Shown here one piece after another: positions 26,019-34,656 of a stretch of DNA of 64,000 bases. The DNA lies in contig NZ_VOMB01000023.1 of NCBI RefSeq assembly GCF_019050325.1, positions 124,001 through 188,000 on the forward strand. Reading direction: 5' to 3'. Position 1 is the first letter of the stretch. Every line of letters starts with the position of its first letter. A program made the position numbers and the translations under genes. Source of the DNA: [Mycobacterium] fortunisiensis. Lineage in GTDB: Bacteria; Actinomycetota; Actinomycetes; Mycobacteriales; Mycobacteriaceae. The notes below the pieces were generated by a model, which did not search any database, had not been told where the DNA came from, and was given only the letters and a program-made list of their open reading frames with translations.

Positions 26019-26036
26019 CCGTTAAGTTAACAACGG
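26019..26036. promoter_or_regulatory. Operator-like palindrome upstream of mmpL13
   Basis: Core GTTAAGTTAAC (26021-26031) is a perfect odd-centred palindrome, flanked by CC and AACGG so that CCGTT and AACGG also pair. It ends 27 bp upstream of the mmpL13 start, a position suited to TetR repression of the operon. Confidence 0.5.
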
Positions 26037-26319
26037 TAAGTTGGTGCGTCAACGGCTCCCCCACCGCCTCCCCCCATAAAGACGGGTCAGCGCCCCGCAT
26101 CGTTCACCGTTGTCGGCCGGCTGGTCCCGGCAGCGTCTTATCGGACTCGGCCGCGACCGCCTCGCCGATTTCCACGCCTGGGCGGTGATCAGCGCGAACG
26201 CGCAGCCCTGCGGTGGAAACCGGCGACCGCCCGCCCCGACCGCGCTCGCCTACTCGCCAGAAACCTACCCAAAAGTAGGATTGCCACCATTTTCCGAACC
26301 GTGACTCAAAGATTCCTTA
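26037..26319. other. Intergenic region before the small acidic ORF
   Basis: No convincing gene; ORFs here lack ribosome sites and family features. The last 60 bp turn AT-richer and contain a CCTAC-N6-GTAGG inverted repeat (about 26264-26279), probably part of the promoter region for the ORF at 26344. Confidence 0.5.
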
Positions 26320-26343
26320 ATGGTGACCCATACGCTCAGTGGC

Positions 26344-26475
26344 ATGTGGATCGACGACACCAGTGCCGATGTCATCAAAGTTGACTTCGAGGCTCTCTAC
26401 CACGGCGATGTCCTGGTCGAGGGTGACACCTCCGAGCAGTTCGACGACTACCAGGAACTGCCCACCGCAGTATGA
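26344..26475 (+). CDS. Small acidic peptide gene, 43 residues
   Basis: MWIDDTSADVIKVDFEALYH... ending QELPTAV: 43 residues, 12 of them Asp/Glu, no signal peptide or cysteine. Not recognised. Supporting a real gene: two hairpin terminators on the same strand directly after the stop, AT-richer promoter-like DNA ahead, and an intact frame. In-frame ATG at 26320 (adding MVTHTLSG) is an alternative start; neither has a clear ribosome site, so it may be leaderless. Could be a regulatory small protein or a peptide precursor; no maturation genes are adjacent. Confidence 0.5.
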   Translation: MWIDDTSADVIKVDFEALYHGDVLVEGDTSEQFDDYQELPTAV

Positions 26476-26477
26476 GA

Positions 26478-26503
26478 AAACGCGCGCCTCGCGGCGCGCG
26501 TTT
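26478..26503 (+). terminator. Terminator immediately after the small ORF
   Basis: Perfect 11-bp stem AAACGCGCGCC/GGCGCGCGTTT with a TCGC loop, starting 3 bp after the stop codon at 26475. The right arm ends in TTT. Confidence 0.85.
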
Positions 26504-26533
26504 CCCGTCTAGATATTTGCCCGCTTCGGGCCC

Positions 26534-26557
26534 CAGTCCTCGCTCAGGCGAGGACTG
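26534..26557 (+). terminator. Second terminator, overlapping the convergent gene's stop
   Basis: CAGTCCTCGC-TCAG-GCGAGGACTG, perfect 10-bp stem, followed on the plus strand by TTTCTTTCTCC. The stop codon of the convergent nitronate monooxygenase gene lies in the loop, so it may serve both directions. Confidence 0.8.
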
Positions 26558-27557
26558 TTTCTTTCTCCGACTCGGCCTCACCCGCGCCGATCATGTTCGC
26601 CAGGCGCCCGCCGATCAGCTGCTCGGCTTCGGCCACCATCCGCGAGACGAGTTCGCCGCAAGTGGGGATGTCATTGATCAGGCCCATCGAGGTACCGACC
26701 GACCAGATCCCCGCATCAAGGTCACCGATTTCATAGACCTTCACGCCGCGTTTGCCGGCCACCAGATCCTTGACGTCCTCGAACTGGCCGCCGTCGTTGA
26801 GAATCTGCACCACCTCACGCGAGACCGCGTTGCTCGCCACCCGGGCGGTGTTGCGCAGCGGACGGAAGATCAGCTCGGTGTCGAGCTCAGTGCCCGCCAC
26901 GATGGCTTCCTTGACCTTCTGATGGATCGACGATTCCACGGTGCACATGAACCGCGAGCCCATGTTGATGCCGTCGGCACCCAGCGCCAACGCGGCCACC
27001 AGGCCACGCGCATCGGCGAAACCACCCGAGGCGATCATCGGGATCTCGATCTTCTCCGAGGCCGCCGGGATCAACACCAAACCCGGGATGTCGTCCTCAC
27101 CGGGGTGACCGGCGCACTCGAACCCGTCGATGCTGATGCCGTCCACACCCAGGCTCTGCGCCTTGACCGCATGGCGCACCGAGGTGCACTTGTGCAGCAC
27201 CTTGATGCCGTTGTCGTGGAACATCGGCAGATGCGGCGCCGGGTTGGAGCCCGCGGTCTCCACGATCTTCACCCCGGAGTCGACGATCACCTGGCGGTAC
27301 TCGTCGTATGGCGGCGGGTTGATCGTCGGCAGGATCGTCAGGTTCACCCCGAACGGCTTGTCCGTCAGGTCGCGGGCACGGGCGATCTCATTCGCCAGAT
27401 CCGCCGGCGTCGGCTGGGTGAGCGCGGTGATGAAACCCAACGCACCCGCATTCGCCACGGCCGCAACGAGTTCGGCGCGACCGACCCACTGCATGCCACC
27501 CTGCACGATGGGATGTTCGATCCCGAACGTCTCGGTGAACTTCGTCTTCAATGCCAT
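26544..27557 (-). CDS. Nitronate monooxygenase / enoyl reductase-like flavoprotein
   Basis: A 337-residue TIM-barrel FMN protein of the 2-nitropropane dioxygenase family. N-terminal IEHPIVQGGMQWVG, the central DGFECAGHPGEDD with the family's catalytic-region His, and the phosphate-binding IPMIASGGFADARG are clear. In mycobacteria many such proteins sit in lipid or steroid degradation loci; here it follows an SDR and mcr, so a role there is plausible. ATG at 27557; a 33-bp triple repeat separates it from the upstream SDR. Confidence 0.88.
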   Translation of the reverse strand: MALKTKFTETFGIEHPIVQGGMQWVGRAELVAAVANAGALGFITALTQPTPADLANEIARARDLTDKPFGVNLTILPTINPPPYDEYRQVIVDSGVKIVETAGSNPAPHLPMFHDNGIKVLHKCTSVRHAVKAQSLGVDGISIDGFECAGHPGEDDIPGLVLIPAASEKIEIPMIASGGFADARGLVAALALGADGINMGSRFMCTVESSIHQKVKEAIVAGTELDTELIFRPLRNTARVASNAVSREVVQILNDGGQFEDVKDLVAGKRGVKVYEIGDLDAGIWSVGTSMGLINDIPTCGELVSRMVAEAEQLIGGRLANMIGAGEAESEKETVLA

Positions 27558-27574
27558 ATATGGACCTCTCTACT

Positions 27575-27673
27575 GTGCTTGTCTGCTCTTCGCGCAAGCG
27601 CTCATCGGTGCTTGTCTGCTCTTCGCGCAAGCGCTCATCGGTGCTTGTCTGCTCTTCGCGCAAGCGCTCATCG
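27575..27673. repeat. Three perfect 33-bp tandem repeats (possible VNTR)
   Basis: Units at 27575-27607, 27608-27640 and 27641-27673 are identical. Each contains GAGCGCTTGCGCGAAGAGC on the minus strand. The SDR stop codon lies in the third unit, the rest is intergenic. 33 bp is a multiple of three and the frame stays open, but the encoded DERLREEQTST repeats would need a start inside the array; judged non-coding. Confidence 0.9.
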
Positions 27674-28429
27674 CGGCGCCATGCGGATGGCGCCGTCAAG
27701 ACGGATCACCTCGCCGTTGAGCATCGGGTTTTCGATGATGTGCACGGCCAGGGCGCCGTACTCGTCGGGATCACCGAGGCGGGCCGGGTGCGGCACCTGC
27801 TGGCCCAGCGACTTCTGCGCCTCCTCGGGCAACGAACCCAGCAGCGGCGTCTTGAACAGCCCCGGCGCGATGGTGCACACCCGGATCAACTCCCGCGACA
27901 GATCGCGCGCGATCGGCAGGGTCATGCCGACCACACCGCCCTTGGACGCCGAGTAGGCGGCCTGGCCGATCTGCCCGTCGAACGCCGCCACCGAGGCGGT
28001 GTTGACGATGACGCCGCGCTCTTCGCCGTTGGGGCCGATCGGCTCGGTCTTGGCGATCCGCTCGGCGGCCAGCCGGATCACGTTGAACGTGCCGATCAGG
28101 TTGACCTCGACCACCTTCCGGAAGCCGTCCAGCGGGAACGCACCGTTCTTGGACAGCGTCTTGATGGCGTTGCCGATACCGGCGCAGTTGACGTTGATCC
28201 GCACCGGTCCAAGCGATTCCGCGACATCCAGCGCCTTCGAGACACCGGCCTCGTCGGTGACGTCGGTGGCCACGAACTTGGCCCGATCTCCGAGTTCGGC
28301 CACCACCTCTTCACCCTTGAGGTCGATGACGACAACCTGCGCCCCGGCGTCCAGCAGCCGCTTGGTGGTGGCCAGGCCCAGACCGGATGCGCCGCCGGTG
28401 ACGACGGCTACCGCGTCTTTGATCTCCAT
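27668..28429 (-). CDS. Short-chain dehydrogenase, 3-hydroxyacyl-CoA type (Rv1144-like)
   Basis: A 253-residue SDR with VTGGASGLG at 10-18, NVNCAGIG (NAG-type motif) and active-site YSASK near 155. The sequence resembles type 2 3-hydroxyacyl-CoA dehydrogenases (17-beta-HSD10), oxidising 3-hydroxyacyl-CoA with NAD+. The start is ATG 28429, nine bases after GGAAAGGA, rather than ATG 28438, which abuts that ribosome site. It follows mcr by 59 bp, the same order as Rv1143-Rv1144. Likely acts with Mcr on branched fatty acid or sterol side-chain intermediates. Confidence 0.9.
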   Translation of the reverse strand: MEIKDAVAVVTGGASGLGLATTKRLLDAGAQVVVIDLKGEEVVAELGDRAKFVATDVTDEAGVSKALDVAESLGPVRINVNCAGIGNAIKTLSKNGAFPLDGFRKVVEVNLIGTFNVIRLAAERIAKTEPIGPNGEERGVIVNTASVAAFDGQIGQAAYSASKGGVVGMTLPIARDLSRELIRVCTIAPGLFKTPLLGSLPEEAQKSLGQQVPHPARLGDPDEYGALAVHIIENPMLNGEVIRLDGAIRMAPR

Positions 28430-28488
28430 GTACCGCATTCCTTTCCGGCCGGCACCGTGCCGACCCATGGACGGTTGAACGAAATGAA

Positions 28489-29580
28489 CTAAACCCAGTC
28501 GCGCAGAACGGCTTCGGTGTCCGCACCGCGTTCGCGCGGCGGGGCGGGCACCGACGTGGTGCTGCGGGAGAAGCGCGGCGCCGGCATCGGCTGCAGGTTG
28601 CCTTCGTCGTCGAAGAACGTGTTGCGCTCGGCGATGTGCGGTTCGGTGAGCACCTCGGCGAACGACAGCACCGGCGTCGCACACGCATCCGTACCGGCGA
28701 ACACCTTGGCCCAGTGATCGCGGTCGTGCGCGGCGAAAGCCTTGGTGAAGGCGTCGCGCAGCTCGGGCCAGCGGGCCATGTCGTTCTGCCCCGGCAGATC
28801 CGCATCGGACAGGCCCAGGCCCTTGAGGAGTTCGGCGTAGAACTGCGGCTCGATCGCCCCGATCGCCATGTACTTGCCGTCGGCGGTCTCGTAGGTGTCG
28901 TAGTAGGGCGCGCCGGTGTCGAGCATGTTGGTGCCGCGCTCGTCGGACCACAGGCCGTTGGCCCGGAAGCCCCACATCATCTGCATCAGCACCGAGGAGC
29001 CGTCGACCATGGCCGCGTCGATCACCTGGCCCCTGCCCGAGGTCTGCCGCTCGAACAGGGCCGAGAGAATGCCGACGAGCAGGAACATCGAGCCGCCACC
29101 GAAATCGCCGGCCAGGTTCAGCGGCGGGACGGGACGTTCGCCCTTGCGGCCCACCGCGTGCAGCAGCCCGTTGAGCGAGATGTAGTTGATGTCGTGGCCG
29201 GCCTGCAGGGCCCGCGGACCGTCCTGACCCCAGCCCGTCATCCGGGCGTAGATCAGCCGGTCGTTGACCTTCGCGCAGTCGTCGGGGCCCAGGCCCAGGC
29301 GCTCGGTGACCCCGGGCCGGTAGCCCTCGATCAGCACGTCGGCCTTGGCGATCAGGTCGAGCACCAGGCCGCGACCCTCGTCGCTCTTGAGGTCGGCGGC
29401 CACCGAGCGGCGGTTGCGCAGCATGGAGTCCCGGTCACCGGCGGGCACTCCCCCGCTCTTACCTGGCCGTTCGATGCGCACCACGTCCGCGCCCAGGTCG
29501 CCGAGGATCATCGCCGCGTGCGGTCCCGGGCCGATCCCGGCCAGCTCCACAACGCGCAAACCTTGCAGTGGTCCTGCCAT
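28489..29580 (-). CDS. mcr: Alpha-methylacyl-CoA racemase
   Basis: A 363-residue CoA-transferase-family III racemase that interconverts R and S 2-methylacyl-CoA esters so branched and sterol side chains can enter beta-oxidation. His129 (GHDINYIS), Asp159 (GDFGGG) and Glu244 (GAIEPQFY) sit three residues after the published M. tuberculosis MCR catalytic His126, Asp156 and Glu241. The ATG at 29580 has GGAAGAGC upstream. Transcribed with the SDR, and divergent from an enoyl-CoA hydratase gene. Confidence 0.95.
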   Translation of the reverse strand: MAGPLQGLRVVELAGIGPGPHAAMILGDLGADVVRIERPGKSGGVPAGDRDSMLRNRRSVAADLKSDEGRGLVLDLIAKADVLIEGYRPGVTERLGLGPDDCAKVNDRLIYARMTGWGQDGPRALQAGHDINYISLNGLLHAVGRKGERPVPPLNLAGDFGGGSMFLLVGILSALFERQTSGRGQVIDAAMVDGSSVLMQMMWGFRANGLWSDERGTNMLDTGAPYYDTYETADGKYMAIGAIEPQFYAELLKGLGLSDADLPGQNDMARWPELRDAFTKAFAAHDRDHWAKVFAGTDACATPVLSFAEVLTEPHIAERNTFFDDEGNLQPMPAPRFSRSTTSVPAPPRERGADTEAVLRDWV

Positions 29581-29714
29581 GCTCTTCCGCCCTTCGCGTG
29601 TTAGGCCTTGGTTGACCGGTGACATAGCTTACTTGTATAACCTTCTCGACCGGCATGGCCATAGCCGGCTTCGCCCGAAGCGGGTGACGGGCCCGCCAAA
29701 CCTAAGGTGCACAG

Positions 29715-30530
29715 ATGACCGCGACCCGCGAACAACCCGACGCCTACCCCGACACCGACGATGTGACCGTATCGCTCGAGGACGGCGTGCTGTCGGTGAC
29801 GCTGAACCGGCCCGACAGCCTCAACTCCCTGACCCAGCGCATGCTCGTCGCCGTCTCCGAGGCCATCGAACTGGCCGCCACCGACCCCAACGTACGGGTG
29901 GTGCGACTGGGCGGCGCCGGACGCGGGTTCAGCTCGGGCGCCGGCCTCAGCGAGGAAGACCAGGACGCCAAGGCCGGCACCCCCGAGAGCGTGCTCGACG
30001 CAGCCAACCGCGCTGTGGCGGCCATCGTGACCCTGCCGAAGCCGGTCGTCGCCGCGGTACACGGGCCCGCCGCCGGCGTCGGGGTGTCCCTGGCGCTGGC
30101 CTGCGATGTGGTGCTGGCCTCGGAGGCGGCCTTCTTCATGCTGGCGTTCACCAAGATCGGGCTGATGCCCGACGGCGGCGCGTCAGCCCTGGTGGCCGCG
30201 AACATCGGGCGCATCCGGGCGATGCGGCTGGCCCTGCTGGCCGAGCGGCTCACCGCCGCCGAGGCCTACGACTGGGGCCTGGTCAGCGGCCTGTACCCGG
30301 CCGATGAATTCGACGCCGCGGTCGACAAGGCGGTGGCCAAGTTGCGCTCCGGGCCGGCCGTGGCGCTGCGCAAGACCAAGCAGGCCGTCAATGCCGCCAC
30401 CCTCACCGAGCTCGAGGGTGCGTTCGCCCGCGAACGCGAGGGCCAGCTGCAACTGCTGGTGTCCGCCGACTTCCACGAGGGCGCCAAGGCCTTCCAGCAG
30501 AACCGGCGCCCGGAGTTCACCGACTCCTAG
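29715..30530 (+). CDS. Enoyl-CoA hydratase/isomerase family protein (EchA10/11-like)
   Basis: A 271-residue crotonase. HGPAAGVGVSLALACD is the first oxyanion segment; AFFMLAFTKIGLMPDGGAS replaces the usual second catalytic Glu region with Thr and keeps a late Asp, as in several EchA proteins of isomerase type. Its place beside mcr matches Rv1142c/Rv1141c. ATG start, long acidic N-terminal tail. Exact substrate not predictable. Confidence 0.88.
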   Translation: MTATREQPDAYPDTDDVTVSLEDGVLSVTLNRPDSLNSLTQRMLVAVSEAIELAATDPNVRVVRLGGAGRGFSSGAGLSEEDQDAKAGTPESVLDAANRAVAAIVTLPKPVVAAVHGPAAGVGVSLALACDVVLASEAAFFMLAFTKIGLMPDGGASALVAANIGRIRAMRLALLAERLTAAEAYDWGLVSGLYPADEFDAAVDKAVAKLRSGPAVALRKTKQAVNAATLTELEGAFAREREGQLQLLVSADFHEGAKAFQQNRRPEFTDS

Positions 30531-30618
30531 GCACTGTGGGGACCGGGTCACCCACCCCCCCGCGAGCGCTCGAAAATCGTTGGACGCGGACCCTGTCGGC
30601 TCGGCACCATCGAATGTT

Positions 30619-31902
30619 GTGAGCACCCAGAACGACATCTCTCCGGCCCCGGCGGCCGGTGGCTGGCGTGTGCTCGCCCCCTTCCGCATCCGCGAATACC
30701 GGCTGCTGATCGCCGCGGTGACATTATCGATCTTCGCCGAGGGCATGTGGTCGGTGGTGATGGCGTTGCAGGTCATCGCGATCGACAACGATCCGGCCGC
30801 GCTGTCCTTGGTGGCCACCTGCCTCGGCGTCGGCCTGGTGGCCTTCGTTCTCGTCGGCGGTATCGCCGCCGACCGGATCAACCAGCGCACCATCATCATC
30901 GCGGTCGAAACAGTCAACCTGGTGACGGTCTCGGCAGTGGCGACGTTGGGCCTGCTCGACATGCTCGCCGTCTGGCATATGGCGGTTGCCGCAGGCATTC
31001 TCGGCATCGCCGCGGCATTTTTCTTCCCGGCATACAGCGCCCTGCTGCCCCGCATCCTGCCGCCCGAACACCTGTTGGCGGCCAACGGAGTCGAGGGCGT
31101 GGTGCGCCCGGTGTTCCAGCGCTCGGTCGGCCCAGCGGTGGCGGGCATGGTGATCGCCGTGACCTTCCCCGCACTGGGCGCGGTGGCGGTGGCCGTGCTG
31201 TTCGGGTTGGGCCTGGCCCTGCTGGCGAGCACCCGGCCGGCCACCGATTCGGCTGCGGCACAGGCGGTTGGCGAATCCTCACACGTATTACGGGATCTGC
31301 GTGACGGTTTCGCGTTCATGGTGCGTACCCCGTGGCTGCTGTGGACATTGCTGTTCGCCAGCATGTTCGTGCTCGTCGTGGTGGGCCCCATCGAGGTGCT
31401 GCTGCCGTTCATCGCCACCGACCGGTTCGACGACGGAGCCCGCAGCTACGGATTCATCCTGGCGTTCTTCGGATTCGGCAGTGCGCTGGGGGCATTGGCG
31501 GTGTCCTCACGCCGGATGCCGAGACGCTATCTGAGCACAATGATGTTGATGTGGGGGCTGGGGTCGCTGCCGATGGTGATCGTCGGCATCACGTCGTCAT
31601 TCCCGTTGATGGCGTTGGCCACCTTCGCCATCGGCGTCACCGACGGCGCCGGCATGGTGATCTGGGGAACGCTGCTGCAGCGGCGGGTGCCGACGGAGAT
31701 GCTGGGCCGGGTGTCGAGCCTGGACTTCTTCGTGTCACTGGCGTTCATGCCGGTGTCGTTCGCGATCGTCGGCCCGTTGTCCAAGGTGATCTCGATGGAG
31801 TCCATCTTCCTGGTGGCCGGCCTGGTGCCGGGCCTGCTGGCCCTGGTCGCCGTCGCCGCCGCGCGGATGCCGCGCGACGAGCTCGCCCATCCGCTGCGCT
31901 AG
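30619..31902 (+). CDS. MFS efflux transporter (DHA3/Tap-like)
   Basis: A 427-residue, 12-helix MFS protein of the enterobactin/macrolide exporter class. VGLVAFVLVGGIAADRINQRTIII is motif A in loop 2-3, and YSALLPRILPPEHLLAANGVEG is typical of the DHA3 family. Probably exports drugs or siderophore-like molecules. GTG start at 30619, without a clear ribosome site. Convergent with the next gene, 3 bp between stops. Confidence 0.87.
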   Translation: MSTQNDISPAPAAGGWRVLAPFRIREYRLLIAAVTLSIFAEGMWSVVMALQVIAIDNDPAALSLVATCLGVGLVAFVLVGGIAADRINQRTIIIAVETVNLVTVSAVATLGLLDMLAVWHMAVAAGILGIAAAFFFPAYSALLPRILPPEHLLAANGVEGVVRPVFQRSVGPAVAGMVIAVTFPALGAVAVAVLFGLGLALLASTRPATDSAAAQAVGESSHVLRDLRDGFAFMVRTPWLLWTLLFASMFVLVVVGPIEVLLPFIATDRFDDGARSYGFILAFFGFGSALGALAVSSRRMPRRYLSTMMLMWGLGSLPMVIVGITSSFPLMALATFAIGVTDGAGMVIWGTLLQRRVPTEMLGRVSSLDFFVSLAFMPVSFAIVGPLSKVISMESIFLVAGLVPGLLALVAVAAARMPRDELAHPLR

Positions 31903-31905
31903 GGA

Positions 31906-32427
31906 CTACTCCGCGTCTTTGTGCAGCGCGGCGAGATGCGTGTAGGCCGCGGCGTTGGTCTCGTTGTGGCCGAGCTCGTCATCACTGAGTTCCCGGCGCA
32001 CCTTGGCCGGCACCCCCGCCACCAGGGACCCCGGCGGCACCACCATGCCCTGGGGCACCACCGCACCGGCGGCCACCAGGGACCCGGCGCCGATCACGGC
32101 GCCGTTGAGCACCACCGCACCCATTCCGACCAGGCTGTTCGCTTCCACCGTGCAGCCGTGCAACACCACGTTGTGCCCGACCGTCACGCCGCCGGCGAGC
32201 CGGCACGGGAACCCGGGATCGACGTGCACGGTCACGCCGTCCTGAATATTGCTGCCCGCACCGACTTCGATCGGCTCGAATTCGGCACGCAGCGTGGCGC
32301 CGTACCAGACGCTGGCGCCGGCGGCCAGCGAAACCTGGCCGATCACACTGGCGTTGGGGGCCACCCAGGCGTCCGGGTCGATCTTCGGAGTGTGTCCGGC
32401 GACGGAGACGATCAACGGCTCAGGCAT
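31906..32427 (-). CDS. Gamma-carbonic anhydrase-like hexapeptide-repeat protein
   Basis: A 173-residue left-handed beta-helix protein. His in VTVHVDPG and the two His of VGHNVVLHGCTV are the metal ligands of the gamma-CA/YrdA family; NIQDGVTVH is the family signature. Activity as carbonic anhydrase or acyl/metal-dependent relative is uncertain. ATG at 32427 is preferred; ATGs at 32436 and 32445 would add up to six residues. Confidence 0.88.
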   Translation of the reverse strand: MPEPLIVSVAGHTPKIDPDAWVAPNASVIGQVSLAAGASVWYGATLRAEFEPIEVGAGSNIQDGVTVHVDPGFPCRLAGGVTVGHNVVLHGCTVEANSLVGMGAVVLNGAVIGAGSLVAAGAVVPQGMVVPPGSLVAGVPAKVRRELSDDELGHNETNAAAYTHLAALHKDAE

Positions 32428-32706
32428 GCTGGCCATCGTAGGCATCGCTCAGGTGGGCGGATGTAGCAGGCCGGAGCATTGGCCACCACACGACAAAACC
32501 CCAGTTCAGACGCCTGAGCACGGTCAAAGCGGGCATTCCGGCTTTGCCGTAACCGCTGCGTAACGCCTACCATCCGAGGCGGCGCGGCGGAATCGCTGAG
32601 GCTGCAATGTGCGCGGTCGCCGGCCATCGTCGCGCGGAGAACCGCGTAACACGTCACCGGCAGCCGACGATTACAGGCTAGGCATGAGCGGGAGGAACAC
32701 CCACCG

Positions 32707-33417
32707 ATGAAGACTCGCACCAAGACACTGGGCGTCGCTGCGGCAGTTGCCGCGATCACGGCGTCGCTGCCGCTGGCGGGCGTCGCCTACGCCGATCCGG
32801 CGCCGACGACGACCACTGCCCCGGTCGTGGAGATCCCGGACCCGCAGGGCTCGGGCTGCGACAACTTCAAGAAGGCCATGCCGAACTGGAAGAGCCTCGC
32901 CGATCTGCCCACCGGCAAAGTGCTGGCCAGCATCCCGGACATCAGCACGTTCAACGCCGCGCTGTCCGGCGGGCTGAACCCGGACGTCAACATCGTGCCG
33001 GTGCTCGACAACGGGCCGTACGTGATCTTCGCGCCGACCAACGCGGCCTTCGAGGCCATGGAGCCCGGGCAGCTCGACGCCCTCAAGGCCGATCCGGCCG
33101 CGCTGACCAGCTTTGACTACTACCACGCGTTTCTCGGCCTGCTCGGCCCCGACGACGTGAAAGGCCAGCGGCCCACCCAGCAGGGCGCCGAGGTCAAGGT
33201 GACCGGCAAGGGCGGCGACATCAAGGTCAACGACACCGCCAAGCTGGTCTGCGGCCCGATCCAGTCGCAGAACGCGCGCATCTACCTGATCGACACGGTG
33301 TTGGATCCCAACTCACCGCCGGAGGCGCTGGAGGCGACGATCACGGCCACCAGCACCACGACCACCACCACGGCGCCGGAGCCCGAGCTCCCGGCCGCCG
33401 ACGCGCCGATCGGCTGA
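32707..33417 (+). CDS. Secreted fasciclin (FAS1) domain protein, MPT70/MPT83-type
   Basis: A 236-residue exported protein: signal peptide to VAYA (about residue 30), Thr/Pro linker, FAS1 domain (about 55-205: FNAALSGGLNPDVNIVPVLDNGPYVIFAPTNAAFEAM, then ARIYLIDTVL), and a Thr/Pro-rich tail. Two cysteines, GCDNF and LVCGP, match the disulfide of MPT70. No lipobox, so secreted rather than a lipoprotein. The gap 32428-32706 holds its promoter; nothing else is seen there. Confidence 0.9.
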   Translation: MKTRTKTLGVAAAVAAITASLPLAGVAYADPAPTTTTAPVVEIPDPQGSGCDNFKKAMPNWKSLADLPTGKVLASIPDISTFNAALSGGLNPDVNIVPVLDNGPYVIFAPTNAAFEAMEPGQLDALKADPAALTSFDYYHAFLGLLGPDDVKGQRPTQQGAEVKVTGKGGDIKVNDTAKLVCGPIQSQNARIYLIDTVLDPNSPPEALEATITATSTTTTTTAPEPELPAADAPIG

Positions 33418-33432
33418 TTTCCCCGCTTTCCT

Positions 33433-33498
33433 CCGCCGAGCAGACGTAAAACTGCCCATTTTCGCGTGAAAATGGGCAGTTTTACGTCTGCTCGGCGG
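33433..33498. terminator. 31-bp perfect inverted repeat between convergent genes
   Basis: Arms 33433-33463 and 33468-33498 are perfectly complementary with only GCGT between. Ends read CCGCCGAGCAGAC; the centre is AT-richer (CATTTTC). It lies between convergent stops, so it acts as a bidirectional terminator, but its length and shared end sequence with 40272-40282 suggest a dispersed palindromic repeat. Confidence 0.88.
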
Positions 33499-33510
33499 GA
33501 GGCGAGCCGG

Positions 33511-34653
33511 CTAGACGCCGAGGTCCCGGCCGATGATCTCCTTCATGATCTCGGTGGTGCCACCGAAGATCGTCTGGATCCGGCCGTCCACGTAGGCCCG
33601 GGCCACCCGGTACTCCATCATGTAGCCGTAGCCGCCGTGCAGCTGCACACAGTTGTCGACGACCTTCTTGGCCACCTCGGTGGCCCACCACTTGGCCTTG
33701 GCCGCCTCGACCGCGGTCAGCTCACCGTCGACCACGCCCTGCAGGCACCGGTCGAGATAGTTCTCGGTGACATCCAGCTCGGTCTCCATCTCGGCGAGCA
33801 GGAACCGGTTGTGCTGGAAGCTGCCGATCGACTGGCCGAAGGCCTTGCGGTCCTTGGCGTACTGCAGGGTCTCCTGGAACACCGCCCGGGCACCGTAGAT
33901 CGCCGAGATCGCGATCGACAGCCGCTCCGAGGGCAGGTTGGTCATCAGGTGGTAGAACCCGCGACCTTCCTTGCCGAGCAGGTTGGCGTTCGGCACCCGC
34001 ACGTTCTCGAAGTTCAGCTCGGAGGTGTCCTGTGAGTGCAGGCCCATCTTGTCGAGCTTGCGGCCACGGGTGAAGCCCTCCATGCCGCGCTCCACCACGA
34101 ACAGCGTGAAGCCTTTGTGACCGGCCTCGGGGTCGGTGCGGGCCACCACGACGCACAGGTCGCAGTTGATGCCCGAGGAGATGAAGGTCTTGGAGCCGTT
34201 GATGATCCAGTCGTCACCGTCGCGCACCGCCGAGGTGCGGATGCCGGCGAGGTCGCTGCCCGCGCCGGGTTCGGTCATCGCGACCGCGATGATCGTCTCA
34301 CCGCTGGCGATGCCGGGCAGCCAACGCTGCTTCTGCTCGTCGTTGGTGAGGTCCTTGAAGTACGGGCCGACAACATCGTTGTGCAGGCTCAGCGCTGGGC
34401 CGTGCACGCCGGCCCTGGCGATCTCCTCGTCGATGATCGCGTTGAACCGGAAGTCGTCCGAGCCGCCGCCGCCGAACTCCTCGGGCATGTTGAACCCGAT
34501 GACGCCGTACTTGCCGGCCGCCGTGTACGCCGACCGGTCGACGATCCGTTCGCTCTCCCACTTCTCGGCGTTCGGGACGAGCTCGCGCTCGATGTATTCC
34601 TTGACGGTCTCGCGGAACGCTTCGTGTTCTGCGGTGTAGATCTGTCGCTTCAT
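33511..34653 (-). CDS. Acyl-CoA dehydrogenase (FadE)
   Basis: A 380-residue FAD-dependent acyl-CoA dehydrogenase. AMTEPGAGSDLAGI (FAD/acyl-binding), KTFISSGINCDL and QLHGGYGYMMEYRVARAYVDGR are family segments. The usual IYEGT catalytic Glu site reads IFGGT, so the base is probably the Glu in PSERLS, as in isovaleryl-CoA dehydrogenase-type enzymes. Third gene of a thiolase-hydratase-dehydrogenase operon; 3 bp separate it from the hydratase. ATG at 34653. Confidence 0.93.
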   Translation of the reverse strand: MKRQIYTAEHEAFRETVKEYIERELVPNAEKWESERIVDRSAYTAAGKYGVIGFNMPEEFGGGGSDDFRFNAIIDEEIARAGVHGPALSLHNDVVGPYFKDLTNDEQKQRWLPGIASGETIIAVAMTEPGAGSDLAGIRTSAVRDGDDWIINGSKTFISSGINCDLCVVVARTDPEAGHKGFTLFVVERGMEGFTRGRKLDKMGLHSQDTSELNFENVRVPNANLLGKEGRGFYHLMTNLPSERLSIAISAIYGARAVFQETLQYAKDRKAFGQSIGSFQHNRFLLAEMETELDVTENYLDRCLQGVVDGELTAVEAAKAKWWATEVAKKVVDNCVQLHGGYGYMMEYRVARAYVDGRIQTIFGGTTEIMKEIIGRDLGV

Positions 34654-34656
34654 GGC

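Noticed and set aside
27575..27673. CRISPR array
   Set aside because: The units are directly tandem with no spacers and there are no cas genes.
27388..27699. Minus-strand ORF with DERLREEQTST repeats
   Set aside because: It starts inside the SDR end and runs antiframe through the monooxygenase; the repeated peptide is a by-product of the 33-bp array.
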